Part shown: in pieces, positions 9,220 to 17,752 of the stretch | Layout of the letters: every line of letters starts with the position of its first letter | Position numbering within the stretch: the stretch's first letter is position 1 | Assembly (NCBI RefSeq): GCF_000758585.1 | Contig: NZ_CP009281.1 | Coordinates: forward strand, 930,001-994,000 | Length of the DNA: 64,000 bases | Direction: 5' to 3' | Source: Paenibacillus sp. FSL R5-0345 | GTDB taxonomy: Bacteria > Bacillota > Bacilli > Paenibacillales > Paenibacillaceae | Notes under the pieces: model-generated | Seen by the model: the letters and a program-made list of their open reading frames with translations, nothing else | Told to the model about the DNA's origin: nothing | Database searches by the model: none | Translations under genes and position numbers: made by a program

Positions 9220-9395
9220 TTTTTATTCCTCCTTAGTAGGTTAAAGATAGATTAGAAGAAATATAACAAATGGTTCTGAAAGATTACTTAATATTAGCTG
9301 AAAGTTTGCCTAAAGAAATGAAGGATGCAAATGTTATATAATGAACCAATATATATAGTTAAAGGATAAGCCAACATTCAGGAAAGAGGCAGCAC

Positions 9396-9953
9396 ATGAA
9401 GACTTTACTAGTAACGGGGTATCGTGCGCACGAGCTCGGTATTTTTGACAATAAGCATCAAGGGATTCCTTATATCAAAAAGGCACTCGCTAATCGTTTA
9501 AAACCATTGATCGAAGAAGGCGTGGAATGGGTGATTACACCCGGACAATATGGTGTGGATCTTTGGGCTTGTGAGGTGGTAAGTGAACTCAAGACTCAAT
9601 ATCCTGAATTAAAATTAGGAATCATTACAGCGCATACCGGACAGGAAGAGAAGTGGAAGGAAGAGAAGCAGAACGAGTATCGACGTATTATTGCGGGTGC
9701 GGATTTTTTTGGCGCAGTCAGTAATGCTCCTTATGACGGCAGCTGGCAGTTTCGGGCCAGGGATGATTTGTTGTTCCGCAAAAGTGACGGAATATTGCTC
9801 TTTTATGATGAGGATGCGGCGGAGGGAAGTCCGAAGTTTTTTAAAGAGCGGGCGCTGAAGCTGCATGCTGAAGGGGAGTATGAGTTGTTTCTAATTCACT
9901 CCGATGAAATTCAGAATATTGCCGATGAAGAGAATCAGCGTGACTATGAGTAA
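9396..9953 (+). CDS. ypsA: YpsA-like SLOG-fold protein (DUF1273)
   Basis: 185 residues, matching the length and order of Bacillus YpsA. The opening TLLVTGYRAHELGIF, the glycine turn ITPGQYGVDLWA, AVSNAPYDG and the late LLFYDEDAAEGSPKF are the family's conserved blocks. SLOG proteins have a Rossmann-like fold that binds nucleotides or related ligands. YpsA has been tied to cell-division control in Firmicutes, from memory. It is a single-gene unit with AAAGAGG upstream and a strong terminator behind it. Confidence 0.9.
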   Translation: MKTLLVTGYRAHELGIFDNKHQGIPYIKKALANRLKPLIEEGVEWVITPGQYGVDLWACEVVSELKTQYPELKLGIITAHTGQEEKWKEEKQNEYRRIIAGADFFGAVSNAPYDGSWQFRARDDLLFRKSDGILLFYDEDAAEGSPKFFKERALKLHAEGEYELFLIHSDEIQNIADEENQRDYE

Positions 9954-9976
9954 GCAATCGTAGAGTATAGAAAATG

Positions 9977-10025
9977 AAAAAGCCCGTAAATAGTGGATGA
10001 GACAATCACTGTTTACGGGCTTTTA
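9977..10025. terminator. Bidirectional intrinsic terminator
   Basis: A stem of about 17 bp, AAAAGCCCGTAAATAGTG paired with CACTGTTTACGGGCTTTT, with an A-run on one side and a T-run on the other. It serves the converging ypsA-like and amidase genes. Confidence 0.9.
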
Positions 10026-10039
10026 GAGATAAGCGGTGT

Positions 10040-11497
10040 TCAGATAAAGCTTTTTAGCGAAGGTGCTTTTCGTACCTTGTAATGCTGCTCATAGGCATAC
10101 GCGAGCTTGATGAGGGTAGGCTCTTGATAAGCTTTCGCTGAGAAAGTTACTCCGAAGGGAGCGCCGGCTGAAGTATATCCGGAAGGCACAACGATGGACG
10201 GATAACCTGCTCTGGAGGTAATTCTGGCACCAAAATCGGCGGGGAACAGCAGGGCATCCAGATTATATTCCTTCATGGTGGCGTCGATGCCTTCTTCCTT
10301 ACATAGCTTCAGGTCAGTTGCGCGGTGTCGCAAATATTTGGGTTCGGTTTGTGTGCCGGAAGAGGTGTATTCCGCATCTATTAACGTAGCTTGACCATAT
10401 CTCAAGGTCTCCACAGGATGTGCATGATTAAAATCAATAATATCCTTTAAGGTTCGCATCGGTGCCCCAGGTCCCAAACGAGATAAATAAGCGTTTAGTG
10501 CTGTTTTGAATTCATTCAAAACCACTGAAGAATAACTTATTTCGCGGGCGGTCTTAATATCCGCAGGATCAATGATGGTTGCTCCAAGCTCTCTCATCCT
10601 GTCTACGGAAGCGTTGAACAGTGCGAGTTGTTCATCTGTTAGCTCTTCGAAATAATAATCACGCGGGATACCTATACGGGCACCTTGCAAGCCGTTCTCG
10701 TCTAGGAATATAGTGTAATCTTCGTGGATTTTACCTACATTTGTTCCCATGGCTGCATCGTGATTATCGTTGCCCAGCATTGCATTTAGCAGCAGGACGG
10801 CATCGCGAACCGTTCTGGCCATTGGGCCAGCAGTGTCTTGCGTGTTGGAGAGCGGAAGGATTCCCGACCGACTGAGCAGTCCAACGGTTGGCTTAATCCC
10901 AATAATGGAGCCCAAGTTACCGGGGTTAAGGATTGATCCTGAGGTTTCTGTGCCCACAGAGACTGTACAGAAGTTACAGGCTACAGCTACTGCTGAGCCA
11001 GCACTGGAGCCGCCTGTGGGTGTAGATATATTGTAGGGGTTAAGGACTTGCCCGCCGCGGGAGCTGTAACCGGAGGGCATACCGTTCGTCATAAAATTGG
11101 CGAACTCAGTCATATTGGCTTTCCCCATAATGATTGCTCCGGCTTCACGCAGTTTGGTAACTATAAACGCATCTTCTCCGGCAAAAGAATTTGCCAAAGC
11201 CAGCGAACCCGCGCTAGTATGCATTTTATCCCCAGTGTTGATGTTATCCTTCAATAACACAGGTATGCCGTGCAAGGGGCCGCGGGAGCCTTTAATCGCA
11301 CGTTCCACATCCAGAGATTCTGCGATAAATAATGCATCCGGGTTGATCTCCAGCACAGAGTTAATCGTCAGGCCGTTTTTGTCATGATCAGCTATGCGTT
11401 CATAATACATGAGAACTAGTTGTTTTGACGTGATATCTCCGGATTCTAATGCAGCTTGGATCTCCGGTATAGTGGCTTCTACGATTTCAAAACTCAT
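10040..11497 (-). CDS. Amidase-signature family hydrolase
   Basis: 485-residue amidase of the GatA/AS family. The Ser-cisSer-Lys triad is recognisable: lysine in LLKDNINTGD, cis-serine in GGSSAGSAVA, and nucleophile serine in SVGTETSGSILNP. The family hydrolyses small amides. No gatB or gatC is adjacent, so this is a stand-alone amidase rather than the tRNA amidotransferase subunit. Lack of a signal peptide places it in the cytoplasm. Substrate cannot be read from the sequence. Confidence 0.92.
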   Translation of the reverse strand: MSFEIVEATIPEIQAALESGDITSKQLVLMYYERIADHDKNGLTINSVLEINPDALFIAESLDVERAIKGSRGPLHGIPVLLKDNINTGDKMHTSAGSLALANSFAGEDAFIVTKLREAGAIIMGKANMTEFANFMTNGMPSGYSSRGGQVLNPYNISTPTGGSSAGSAVAVACNFCTVSVGTETSGSILNPGNLGSIIGIKPTVGLLSRSGILPLSNTQDTAGPMARTVRDAVLLLNAMLGNDNHDAAMGTNVGKIHEDYTIFLDENGLQGARIGIPRDYYFEELTDEQLALFNASVDRMRELGATIIDPADIKTAREISYSSVVLNEFKTALNAYLSRLGPGAPMRTLKDIIDFNHAHPVETLRYGQATLIDAEYTSSGTQTEPKYLRHRATDLKLCKEEGIDATMKEYNLDALLFPADFGARITSRAGYPSIVVPSGYTSAGAPFGVTFSAKAYQEPTLIKLAYAYEQHYKVRKAPSLKSFI

Positions 11498-11662
11498 GTG
11501 CGTTCACGCTTCTTTCCCTATAGGATATAGCTTCCTCTTCATCTAACCATAATTTGGGTTTGGTGGGTAGTTTTCTTTTTAGATTTACATTATGAATTGT
11601 CTTTTGGTATATTCAGGTTTGAAATGTAGATTTTAATCCTATAAATTGGGAGCTGACAGAAC

Positions 11663-12790
11663 ATGAATAATAACAGCTATTTTTCAAAAGTCATCATCCT
11701 TATCTTTGTGATGCTAACGTTTACTTTTTGTGCTTCCATTCCAACATATGCTGAAGACAAGGATATTCAATGTTTTTTAGATGGTAAGCTACTGCATTTT
11801 GAGGTACGCCCTATAGTGAAAGAGGGAGTTACATATGTACCGATGCGGGCGATTTTTGAAGCTCAAGGTGCAGTTATTGAATGGAATAATACCGCAAAGA
11901 CGATTTCAGCCGTAAGAGGGGATATTCACGTTTTTTATATGATTAAGGAAGGTAAGGTATTTGTTAACGGCAAGGAGAATGCACAAGTAATGAAGGCGGT
12001 CAGCCTTCAAAATAATACACTCGTTCCCCTGAGATTTATTAGCGAAGTTTTGGGCAGCAAGGTCTCATGGGATGAAGGAGCGCATTCAGTTTACATTACA
12101 TCACCAGTTGTTGAAGAAAAAGTCGTTCCGCCAGTGAATAGAACAATTACATTGGGAGCCCAAGAAGTTTCAAAAACACTGACGGATGAAAGAAATCGAT
12201 TTGATATCATAGTAAAACATTATGGAATCAAAAATAATCAGCTGTATAGCTTGATAGAGTTCTCTAATATGGACAATAAAGAGATTTCTATAAATTTAAT
12301 GTCCGGCGATAAAAAGTTAATAAGAACGATCACAAAAGAAAAAGACCCCATGCCCATTCAAAAGCTAGAAAATTGTTCGGAAGCCACCAACAAAGTAATA
12401 ATCGATAATATTAGCGGGAAAATATATAATATCCCGGAGATTTCATTGAACCAGGCTTGTGTCAGCTCAAACCAAGCTCAACAAGATGCTTTTGAAGAAT
12501 GGCGGAAAAATAATTCAGGCTTCTCTGTAGTAGGCAGTAACCTCGTGTCCGTTCGTAGATATGTTCAAGATTCATCGGGAGGTCTGCAAAATTTTATAAT
12601 ACCGGCAAATCGCACCGAGCAACTGATATTAGTAGCACCGGTTGGAGGAGAAGCTAGATTAGCTGTGGAGGGAAGTTATTCCGTTAGTGGCATTATAAAT
12701 AAAACTATAGAGTTTAAATTAGATTATGAAGTGGTTTCTGAGCTTGATTTAGGAATTTATAGCTTTTTTTATACTCAACCTGTTTATTAA
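11663..12790 (+). CDS. Secreted stalk-domain protein (copper amine oxidase N-terminal-like)
   Basis: 375 residues with a signal peptide (1 to about 30, ending near PTYAED). Two stalk-type beta-alpha repeats follow at about 35-155, with the hallmark phrases YVPMRAIFEAQGAVIEWN and LVPLRFISEVLGSKVSWD. This domain is frequent in secreted Paenibacillus proteins and acts as a wall or surface scaffold; no copper-oxidase domain is present. The remaining 220 residues are beta-rich and not recognised. GGGAGCTG precedes the start and a terminator follows, so it is monocistronic. Confidence 0.85.
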   Translation: MNNNSYFSKVIILIFVMLTFTFCASIPTYAEDKDIQCFLDGKLLHFEVRPIVKEGVTYVPMRAIFEAQGAVIEWNNTAKTISAVRGDIHVFYMIKEGKVFVNGKENAQVMKAVSLQNNTLVPLRFISEVLGSKVSWDEGAHSVYITSPVVEEKVVPPVNRTITLGAQEVSKTLTDERNRFDIIVKHYGIKNNQLYSLIEFSNMDNKEISINLMSGDKKLIRTITKEKDPMPIQKLENCSEATNKVIIDNISGKIYNIPEISLNQACVSSNQAQQDAFEEWRKNNSGFSVVGSNLVSVRRYVQDSSGGLQNFIIPANRTEQLILVAPVGGEARLAVEGSYSVSGIINKTIEFKLDYEVVSELDLGIYSFFYTQPVY

Positions 12791-12805
12791 GGACGCCTTC
12801 CATTG

Positions 12806-12860
12806 AAAAAGAGGTGCCCGAATCGCCACGCAAAATGGCTGTTAGGGCACCTCCTTTTAT
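12806..12860 (+). terminator. Intrinsic terminator
   Basis: Stem GAGGTGCCC (12811-12819) with GGGCACCTC (12845-12853), an inner GCCA/TGGC hairpin, then CTTTTATTTTTT. Confidence 0.85.
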
Positions 12861-12880
12861 TTTTTGTCAGATCGAAGTTA

Positions 12881-13375
12881 TTATAACTCCTGCGCTGTAA
12901 ATCCCTCTTCGGCTAAATATTCTTTAGCTTCCTCATGCGTTTCAAAGGCCATTTCCAGATTGAGGTCGGCATAGACATACCATAAATCATCCTCAAGCTT
13001 AAGTGTCAGCGTGTGTCCCTCATCATTAGTCCAGATTGAATCGGCAGCAGCTGCAGTCTTTTTCTTTCTTTTACTGACTACAGGAGCTTCTGGAATGTAA
13101 ATAGACAGTGAGGTGATGGAGGCATCCAGCAGACTCCGCAGCTCGGATTCCGAGTAATCGCGAATGTTCACAAAGCCCTTATCATCTGTTTCATAGCCGC
13201 GCAGTAATCCTGCGAATACATAACCATTCCCATTTGGATGCAGGTGGTAAACAACAGTTTTCTTATCATGCTGGCTTTCCTCGTAGTGATAGTTCACGCG
13301 CCCAAGGGATACATTTTTACGCTCCAGTTGGGGGTAAGAGTCGAGAATCGCTAATTTTTGTTCAAAAGTAAGCAT
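12881..13375 (-). CDS. Conserved-looking hypothetical protein
   Basis: About 164 residues from the chosen start MLTFEQKL, which has GGAGG six bases upstream. The frame extends 11 residues further (to 13408) without a comparable ribosome site. Residues 1-110 include repeated aromatic and histidine residues (RVNYHYEES, YHLHPNGNGYVFAG). A Lys-rich linker (SKRKKKTAAA) then leads to a C-terminal block with LEMAFETHEEAKEYLAEEGF. I do not recognise the family. No membrane segment or signal peptide is seen. It stands alone between a terminator and the histidine kinase gene. Confidence 0.75.
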   Translation of the reverse strand: MLTFEQKLAILDSYPQLERKNVSLGRVNYHYEESQHDKKTVVYHLHPNGNGYVFAGLLRGYETDDKGFVNIRDYSESELRSLLDASITSLSIYIPEAPVVSKRKKKTAAAADSIWTNDEGHTLTLKLEDDLWYVYADLNLEMAFETHEEAKEYLAEEGFTAQEL

Positions 13376-13444
13376 ATACAGCCTCCGGTTTTCGGTGTGA
13401 TTGTGCACATGATTATACCATGACGATGGCCCGCAGACTATTTT

Positions 13445-14860
13445 TTAGTGATCAAGCGGCAGAGACAGTACGAAGATACAGCCTTCCTCGGAGTGCTTCT
13501 CAAGCACAAGGCTCCCATTCATAGATTCCGCCAGCAGACGGCTGAAGGTGAGACCAAGTCCCAGACCACGTAGTGTGCTCTGTTTGTCGCTACCTCGGAA
13601 AAAAGCCTCGAAGATATGCTCACTATGATTCGATGAGATGCCAAGGCCATTATCTTGAACACGGATTTCGGCCAACCCATGGCTATGCTGTTCAAGCAAT
13701 TCTACCGTAAGCTGTACTTTTCGATCTGGAGCTTTTGCTTGTACACTATTATTAAGCAAATTAACGATAATTTGTTGAATCCGAAGCGAGTCTCCACGCA
13801 AAAACAAGGGATTTCTCGGCATATGGAGCACAGGCTCAGCAACTGTTTCCTCTTGTGTCAGCTTCCATTGATACACGATTTCTGATAACAGTGGCACGGC
13901 ATCCAGTCGATCGTGACGGACAGAAACCATTCCTGCAGTCAGTGCGTTGTAATCAAGAAGATCCGCCACCATCCGCTGCAATCGTCCAGCTTCCTGCAAG
14001 GCAATATCTAGAAATTCCACAGCCTCATCGTCTTCGACAACCCCTTCACGGACGGCATGGATTAGACCCTTTATAGAGGTTACTGGTGTCTTTAATTCAT
14101 GGGATACTCCGGCTAACATAATAGCACGGGAATGCTCAAATTGTTGTAACTTACCCGCCATCTCTTCAAAAGACAACATCAACTCATGAATTTCTCGTTC
14201 CTTCGCATTCTTATCAAGTACGATATCATATCGACCATGGCTGATTTGTGCCGCCGCGGCCGCAACCTTCTGAATCGGTTTTGCCAGTTTACGCGACAGG
14301 AGGTAAATGGTTAGCCAACTTAATATGATTAGAAATAGCAGCAAAACGGAGAAGAAAATGATTTCATCCTGCGGAATATGCCGCAGCGATTTCTTGGATT
14401 GAAGGACAATCACCTGTCCCAGTGTTTCGTTATCTGAACTAATTGGGGCAACTGCAGCTTTGAATTCCGGACTACGTGAATCGTTCAAGCTATCATTAAG
14501 TTTATGCCTCATTTCATCGTCAGTTAGAGGCGGCATAGAGAACAACATCTGGCCTTGTTGATCCGTAATAATTACACACATCTCTACAGTTAGCTTGAAG
14601 AAACGTTTTCGATCTTCAATGAGCTTTCCAAGATTTTGGCTGATCTCGATTGAACCCTCATGATTTACGCTCCGGTCGGCAATCTCCTGTGCTAATAATC
14701 CGGTGGTCTGCATCCGGTTGCTCATAGCTTCTTGTTGGATCCACCAGAACGTCGTTAGCGCAGTTAGCAGGAGACCGACACTGATGATGAGCAAGTAACG
14801 AACCGTCCAGTAGGAGAGGATGGAGGTACGTTTTGGGCTGCTTTTCTTTAAGTTGTCCAT
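13445..14860 (-). CDS. Sensor histidine kinase
   Basis: 471-residue membrane kinase. Transmembrane helices lie at about 20-40 and 167-189 and flank an extracellular sensor of about 125 residues. A HAMP linker follows (about 190-243). The phosphoacceptor is H254 in GVSHELKTPVTS. The ATP-binding domain shows the N-box NLLNNSVQAK, G1 VQDNGLGI, and the G2 stretch GLGLGLTFSR. The start overlaps the response-regulator stop by 13 bases, so the two are one operon and a cognate pair. The stimulus is not evident. Confidence 0.94.
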   Translation of the reverse strand: MDNLKKSSPKRTSILSYWTVRYLLIISVGLLLTALTTFWWIQQEAMSNRMQTTGLLAQEIADRSVNHEGSIEISQNLGKLIEDRKRFFKLTVEMCVIITDQQGQMLFSMPPLTDDEMRHKLNDSLNDSRSPEFKAAVAPISSDNETLGQVIVLQSKKSLRHIPQDEIIFFSVLLLFLIILSWLTIYLLSRKLAKPIQKVAAAAAQISHGRYDIVLDKNAKEREIHELMLSFEEMAGKLQQFEHSRAIMLAGVSHELKTPVTSIKGLIHAVREGVVEDDEAVEFLDIALQEAGRLQRMVADLLDYNALTAGMVSVRHDRLDAVPLLSEIVYQWKLTQEETVAEPVLHMPRNPLFLRGDSLRIQQIIVNLLNNSVQAKAPDRKVQLTVELLEQHSHGLAEIRVQDNGLGISSNHSEHIFEAFFRGSDKQSTLRGLGLGLTFSRLLAESMNGSLVLEKHSEEGCIFVLSLPLDH

Positions 14861-15531
14861 AATTGATATCCAGTGCCTCTCAAGGTACGGATCTCCCCTT
14901 CATCTATTGGCCAGTGCGACAGCGCTTGGCGAAGTCTTTTAATAGACAAATCCACTGCTCGGTCACTTCCTTCGTAATCCATCTCCCAGACATGCTCTAT
15001 TAATTGTTCACGAGTACATATTTGATTTGGCCTTTCGGCTAAAAATAACATGACCGACATATCGCGTGGACTAAGGTTCAGCTCAGCCCCGTTCAAAAAG
15101 ACAGCACGCGCTGTAAAGTCGATAAACAAACTGCCATAATGCCGTTTCTGGCTGCCATCAGACCACTGCGAGGGACGGCGTAATACAGCGTTCACACGTG
15201 CCACCACTTCTTCTGGAATAAAGGGCTTAGACATGTAATCATCCGCACCGCCGTCGAGACCGGCTAGTCGGTCATTGATCCCGTCTCTTGCTGTGAGCAT
15301 GATCACGGGGCAGCTGCTTTTTTCACGGATGAGCTTGAGGAGTTCAAAGCCGTTCATGTTTGGCAGCATGATGTCGAGTAATACTAATGATGGAGGTGAT
15401 ATAGCAAAAGACTCCAGCGCAGCGCGTCCATCGGCTACACGGGTGACATGAAAGCCTGCTTTTTTTAGATAAGCACTGAGGACCCTGGAGATAGCTTCCT
15501 CATCTTCAACAATTAGAATGGATTTCATCAT
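14848..15531 (-). CDS. Response regulator, OmpR/PhoB family
   Basis: 227 residues. The receiver domain (about 3-115) has the acidic pocket VEDEE, phospho-acceptor D53 in LVLLDIMLP, T80 in MLTARD, and K102 in MSKPF. The C-terminal winged helix (about 130-227) ends RTLRGTGYQLW, typical of OmpR-type DNA binding. It is the first gene of the two-gene operon with the kinase, and is divergent from the YceI gene across about 145 bases. A role in controlling that neighbour is possible but unproven. Confidence 0.95.
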   Translation of the reverse strand: MMKSILIVEDEEAISRVLSAYLKKAGFHVTRVADGRAALESFAISPPSLVLLDIMLPNMNGFELLKLIREKSSCPVIMLTARDGINDRLAGLDGGADDYMSKPFIPEEVVARVNAVLRRPSQWSDGSQKRHYGSLFIDFTARAVFLNGAELNLSPRDMSVMLFLAERPNQICTREQLIEHVWEMDYEGSDRAVDLSIKRLRQALSHWPIDEGEIRTLRGTGYQLWTT

Positions 15532-15677
15532 GTGGTTGGGCCTCCAGTCTATAAAATTACGACAATTTTAACACATCATAGCTCGTTCTGCTCTGACTTC
15601 TTCCCGACATATTGCTTTGTTAGAATGAGGGACGAGCTTAAAAATATACAGAATATTTGAATATTGGAGGGAACAGG

Positions 15678-16391
15678 ATGAAGAGAAAAAGAATAGCCTT
15701 GATCGCGGCCGGAGTTATTATCGTAGGAGTAGTCACGGGTTATACATTGCTGGATAAATCACTGGGCAATAATGTTGAGATCGAGTCCGTGATTCCAGGG
15801 CAAGCCACCACAGCAGGTAATGGAGAGAGCACAAATAACACTGGAGCATCAGCAGGTGCGACGGTTACAGCCGAACAATTAAACGGTGACTGGACAGTTG
15901 CAGACGCTTCAAAAGTATATTGGTCAGTAACAACCTCTAAAGAAACAGTCAACTTCGTGGATAACAAAGTTCAAGGTACCTGGAAAGTTAATATAGAAGA
16001 TTCTACTTCGATGGCTGGGGAAGGAAGCGTGGATATGAGCGCTCTGGACTCTGGCAATGGTCAAAGAGATGAGCATGTAAAAGGAGAAGACTTCCTCTCC
16101 GTTACGGAATTTCCACAATCTACGTTTGTAGTGAAATCATTCTCGGAGCTGCCAGCGGAATGGACCGAAGGAGCAACTGTGCCGGTTGAAATGCAAGGTA
16201 CGCTTACAGTGAAGGGTGTGGAAAAGGATGTCACCTTCCAGTCTCAAGCCGCGTATAGCGGGGGACAGCTGATGCTGTCGGGAACGACAACAGTAGCTTT
16301 TTCTGATTTTGGCTTAAGCAATCCACACACCGTTGTGCTGGATACGGAGAACAATCTTGAGGTTCGCTTGGAGCTTGTGTTGACGAAATAG
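15678..16391 (+). CDS. YceI-like lipocalin-fold protein, membrane-anchored
   Basis: 237 residues. The N-terminus has a positively charged start and one hydrophobic helix (about 6-27) with no lipobox, so it is a signal anchor or signal peptide. After a Gly/Thr/Asn linker the YceI domain spans about 65-237, with NGDWTVADASKVYWSVTTSK, FPQSTFVVKSF, VPVEMQGTLTVKGVEKDVTF and a closing beta strand. YceI proteins bind isoprenoid-like lipids in a beta-barrel. ATG 15678 is preferred over TTG 15657 because GGAGG lies seven bases before it. It is transcribed divergently from the two-component operon. Confidence 0.88.
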   Translation: MKRKRIALIAAGVIIVGVVTGYTLLDKSLGNNVEIESVIPGQATTAGNGESTNNTGASAGATVTAEQLNGDWTVADASKVYWSVTTSKETVNFVDNKVQGTWKVNIEDSTSMAGEGSVDMSALDSGNGQRDEHVKGEDFLSVTEFPQSTFVVKSFSELPAEWTEGATVPVEMQGTLTVKGVEKDVTFQSQAAYSGGQLMLSGTTTVAFSDFGLSNPHTVVLDTENNLEVRLELVLTK

Positions 16392-16418
16392 CAGTCTTTC
16401 CGTAAGAAAGACTTTACT
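16392..16418 (+). terminator. Short stem-loop after the YceI gene
   Basis: GTCTTTC-CGTAA-GAAAGAC begins four bases after the stop, followed only by TTTAC. It is a weak terminator, backed by a second stem 30 bases on. Confidence 0.5.
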
Positions 16419-16445
16419 GTGAAATTTATAGAGAGACTGTACGGA

Positions 16446-16492
16446 AGAGACTTTCCCGGGCCTAATGGCTTTTGGGAGAGTCTCTTTGGTTT
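16446..16492 (+). terminator. Intrinsic terminator
   Basis: A 12-bp stem AGAGACTTTCCC pairs with GGGAGAGTCTCT (one G-U), followed by TTGGTTTGG. It separates the YceI gene from the Nudix operon. Confidence 0.65.
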
Positions 16493-16556
16493 GGAATGAA
16501 ATGTATGTTTTAATAGAAGTATCTGTCTACTAATTGCAATAAAGGAGGTGTTCCTT

Positions 16557-16952
16557 GTGATCCGGGTGGCGGCAGCGATTATACATAATGAAGTAGGACA
16601 GATTCTTATTGCTCGGCGCAGGCAAGGTAAATCACAGGCAGGTCTGTGGGAATTTCCTGGCGGCAAAATAGAGCAGGATGAAAGCATCGCAGATTGTCTG
16701 CAAAGAGAGCTTCAGGAGGAGATGCGGATAACAATCCTTCCCTATGAAAGCTTTGGCGTGAACGAGCACAACTATGGAAGCGTCGAGATCAGACTGTTTG
16801 CTTGGAAAGCCCGATATCAGGGAGGTGTAATTGATCTTGTCGATCATGACGAATATCAGTGGGTGCTTCCGGCTGAACTGAATCAGTTTACATTTGCTCC
16901 TGCAGATCTTCCTTTTGTAGAACGTCTAGTGATGGAATCGAAGTCAGGTTGA
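16557..16952 (+). CDS. Nudix hydrolase, MutT-type (8-oxo-dGTP-like)
   Basis: 131 residues. The Nudix box GX5EX7REUXEE is complete (from GGKIEQDESIADCLQ into RELQEEM). The preceding ARRRQGKSQAGLWEFPGG is the MutT/CTP-pyrophosphohydrolase style, pointing to cleaning of oxidised or odd nucleotides. GTG 16557 is the start because AAAGGAGG ends eight bases before it. The upstream in-frame GTG at 16548 overlaps that site. It heads a short run with the MazG-like and DUF1648 genes, so a nucleotide-housekeeping operon is likely. Confidence 0.9.
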   Translation: MIRVAAAIIHNEVGQILIARRRQGKSQAGLWEFPGGKIEQDESIADCLQRELQEEMRITILPYESFGVNEHNYGSVEIRLFAWKARYQGGVIDLVDHDEYQWVLPAELNQFTFAPADLPFVERLVMESKSG

Positions 16953-16991
16953 AGGAGATAGAATACATAGCAGAAGAAAGGAGGAACTCAA

Positions 16992-17318
16992 ATGCCTGTA
17001 TATCGAAAGCTAGTTCGTGACGGGATCCCCAACTTAATCACTGCTCAAGGTGAAAAATATAGAGTAAGGACACTAGAGCCTAAAGATTACATAACTGAAC
17101 TACATAAAAAATTGAAAGAAGAGTCCGAGGAGTATTTTCAGGCTGCTAGTGATGAAGAAGCTCTTGAGGAGCTTGCCGATATGCTGGAAGTAATCCAAGC
17201 TCTGGCAGAGACACACGGGAGTAATAGCGTAGAGCTGGAGAAGCTTCGTGCGGAGAAGGCTGAACGTCGTGGTGGATTTAAGGATCGGATATTTTTAATT
17301 GAAGTGGAAGGAGAATAG
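16992..17318 (+). CDS. MazG-superfamily house-cleaning pyrophosphatase-like protein
   Basis: 108 residues, all-helical. The opening YRKLVRDGIPNLI and the acidic metal-binding helices KKLKEESEEYFQA and EEALEELADMLEVIQAL are characteristic of the phosphoribosyl-ATP pyrophosphatase-like branch of the MazG superfamily, which hydrolyses non-canonical NTPs. AAGGAGGAACTCA precedes the ATG. It sits 39 bases after the Nudix gene, which fits a shared housecleaning role. The following gene starts beyond its stop. Confidence 0.88.
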   Translation: MPVYRKLVRDGIPNLITAQGEKYRVRTLEPKDYITELHKKLKEESEEYFQAASDEEALEELADMLEVIQALAETHGSNSVELEKLRAEKAERRGGFKDRIFLIEVEGE

Positions 17319-17358
17319 ACGGTTAGATCCTATCTTCATGCTCAAGGAGGTTATAGCG

Positions 17359-17709
17359 TTGTTTAAAACCAAACTGACGATGATCTTAAGCAGTGTGGTA
17401 GCCTTGATTCCTGTGGCTATTTATCTATTTTTATATTCTAAAATGCCGGATATGGTCCCGATCCATTACGATGGGAACATGGCTGATAGATTTGTAAGTA
17501 AGTCTAGTCTGGAGGTTATTTTACAAAGCGGGCTTGGATGTTTGGGATTTATAATCATGAAACTGTTGCAGTTCCTTGTGCAAAAAGCGTTTGCTCAGAG
17601 CTCTAACGAGCATTCAGAGGCTTTGAGCAGGATATGGAATATCGCTATTTTGGTGGTGACAGTTGTGTTCGCGGGCATTAGTTCCTATACATTCATTAGA
17701 ATGGTCTGA
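17359..17709 (+). CDS. DUF1648-domain small membrane protein
   Basis: 116 residues from TTG 17359, chosen because AAGGAGG (17344-17350) is spaced eight bases from it. The frame is open further upstream into the previous gene without a site. Three hydrophobic helices are seen: about 8-25, 55-72 and 95-113. Between the first two is MPDMVPIHYDGNMADRFVSK, the DUF1648 signature also found at the N-terminus of SdpI-type immunity proteins. This one lacks the longer SdpI tail. Function unknown. Confidence 0.8.
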   Translation: MFKTKLTMILSSVVALIPVAIYLFLYSKMPDMVPIHYDGNMADRFVSKSSLEVILQSGLGCLGFIIMKLLQFLVQKAFAQSSNEHSEALSRIWNIAILVVTVVFAGISSYTFIRMV

Positions 17710-17752
17710 TAGAATCAAACAGTAGAACCAGTAGGATGAGGAGGACAATATA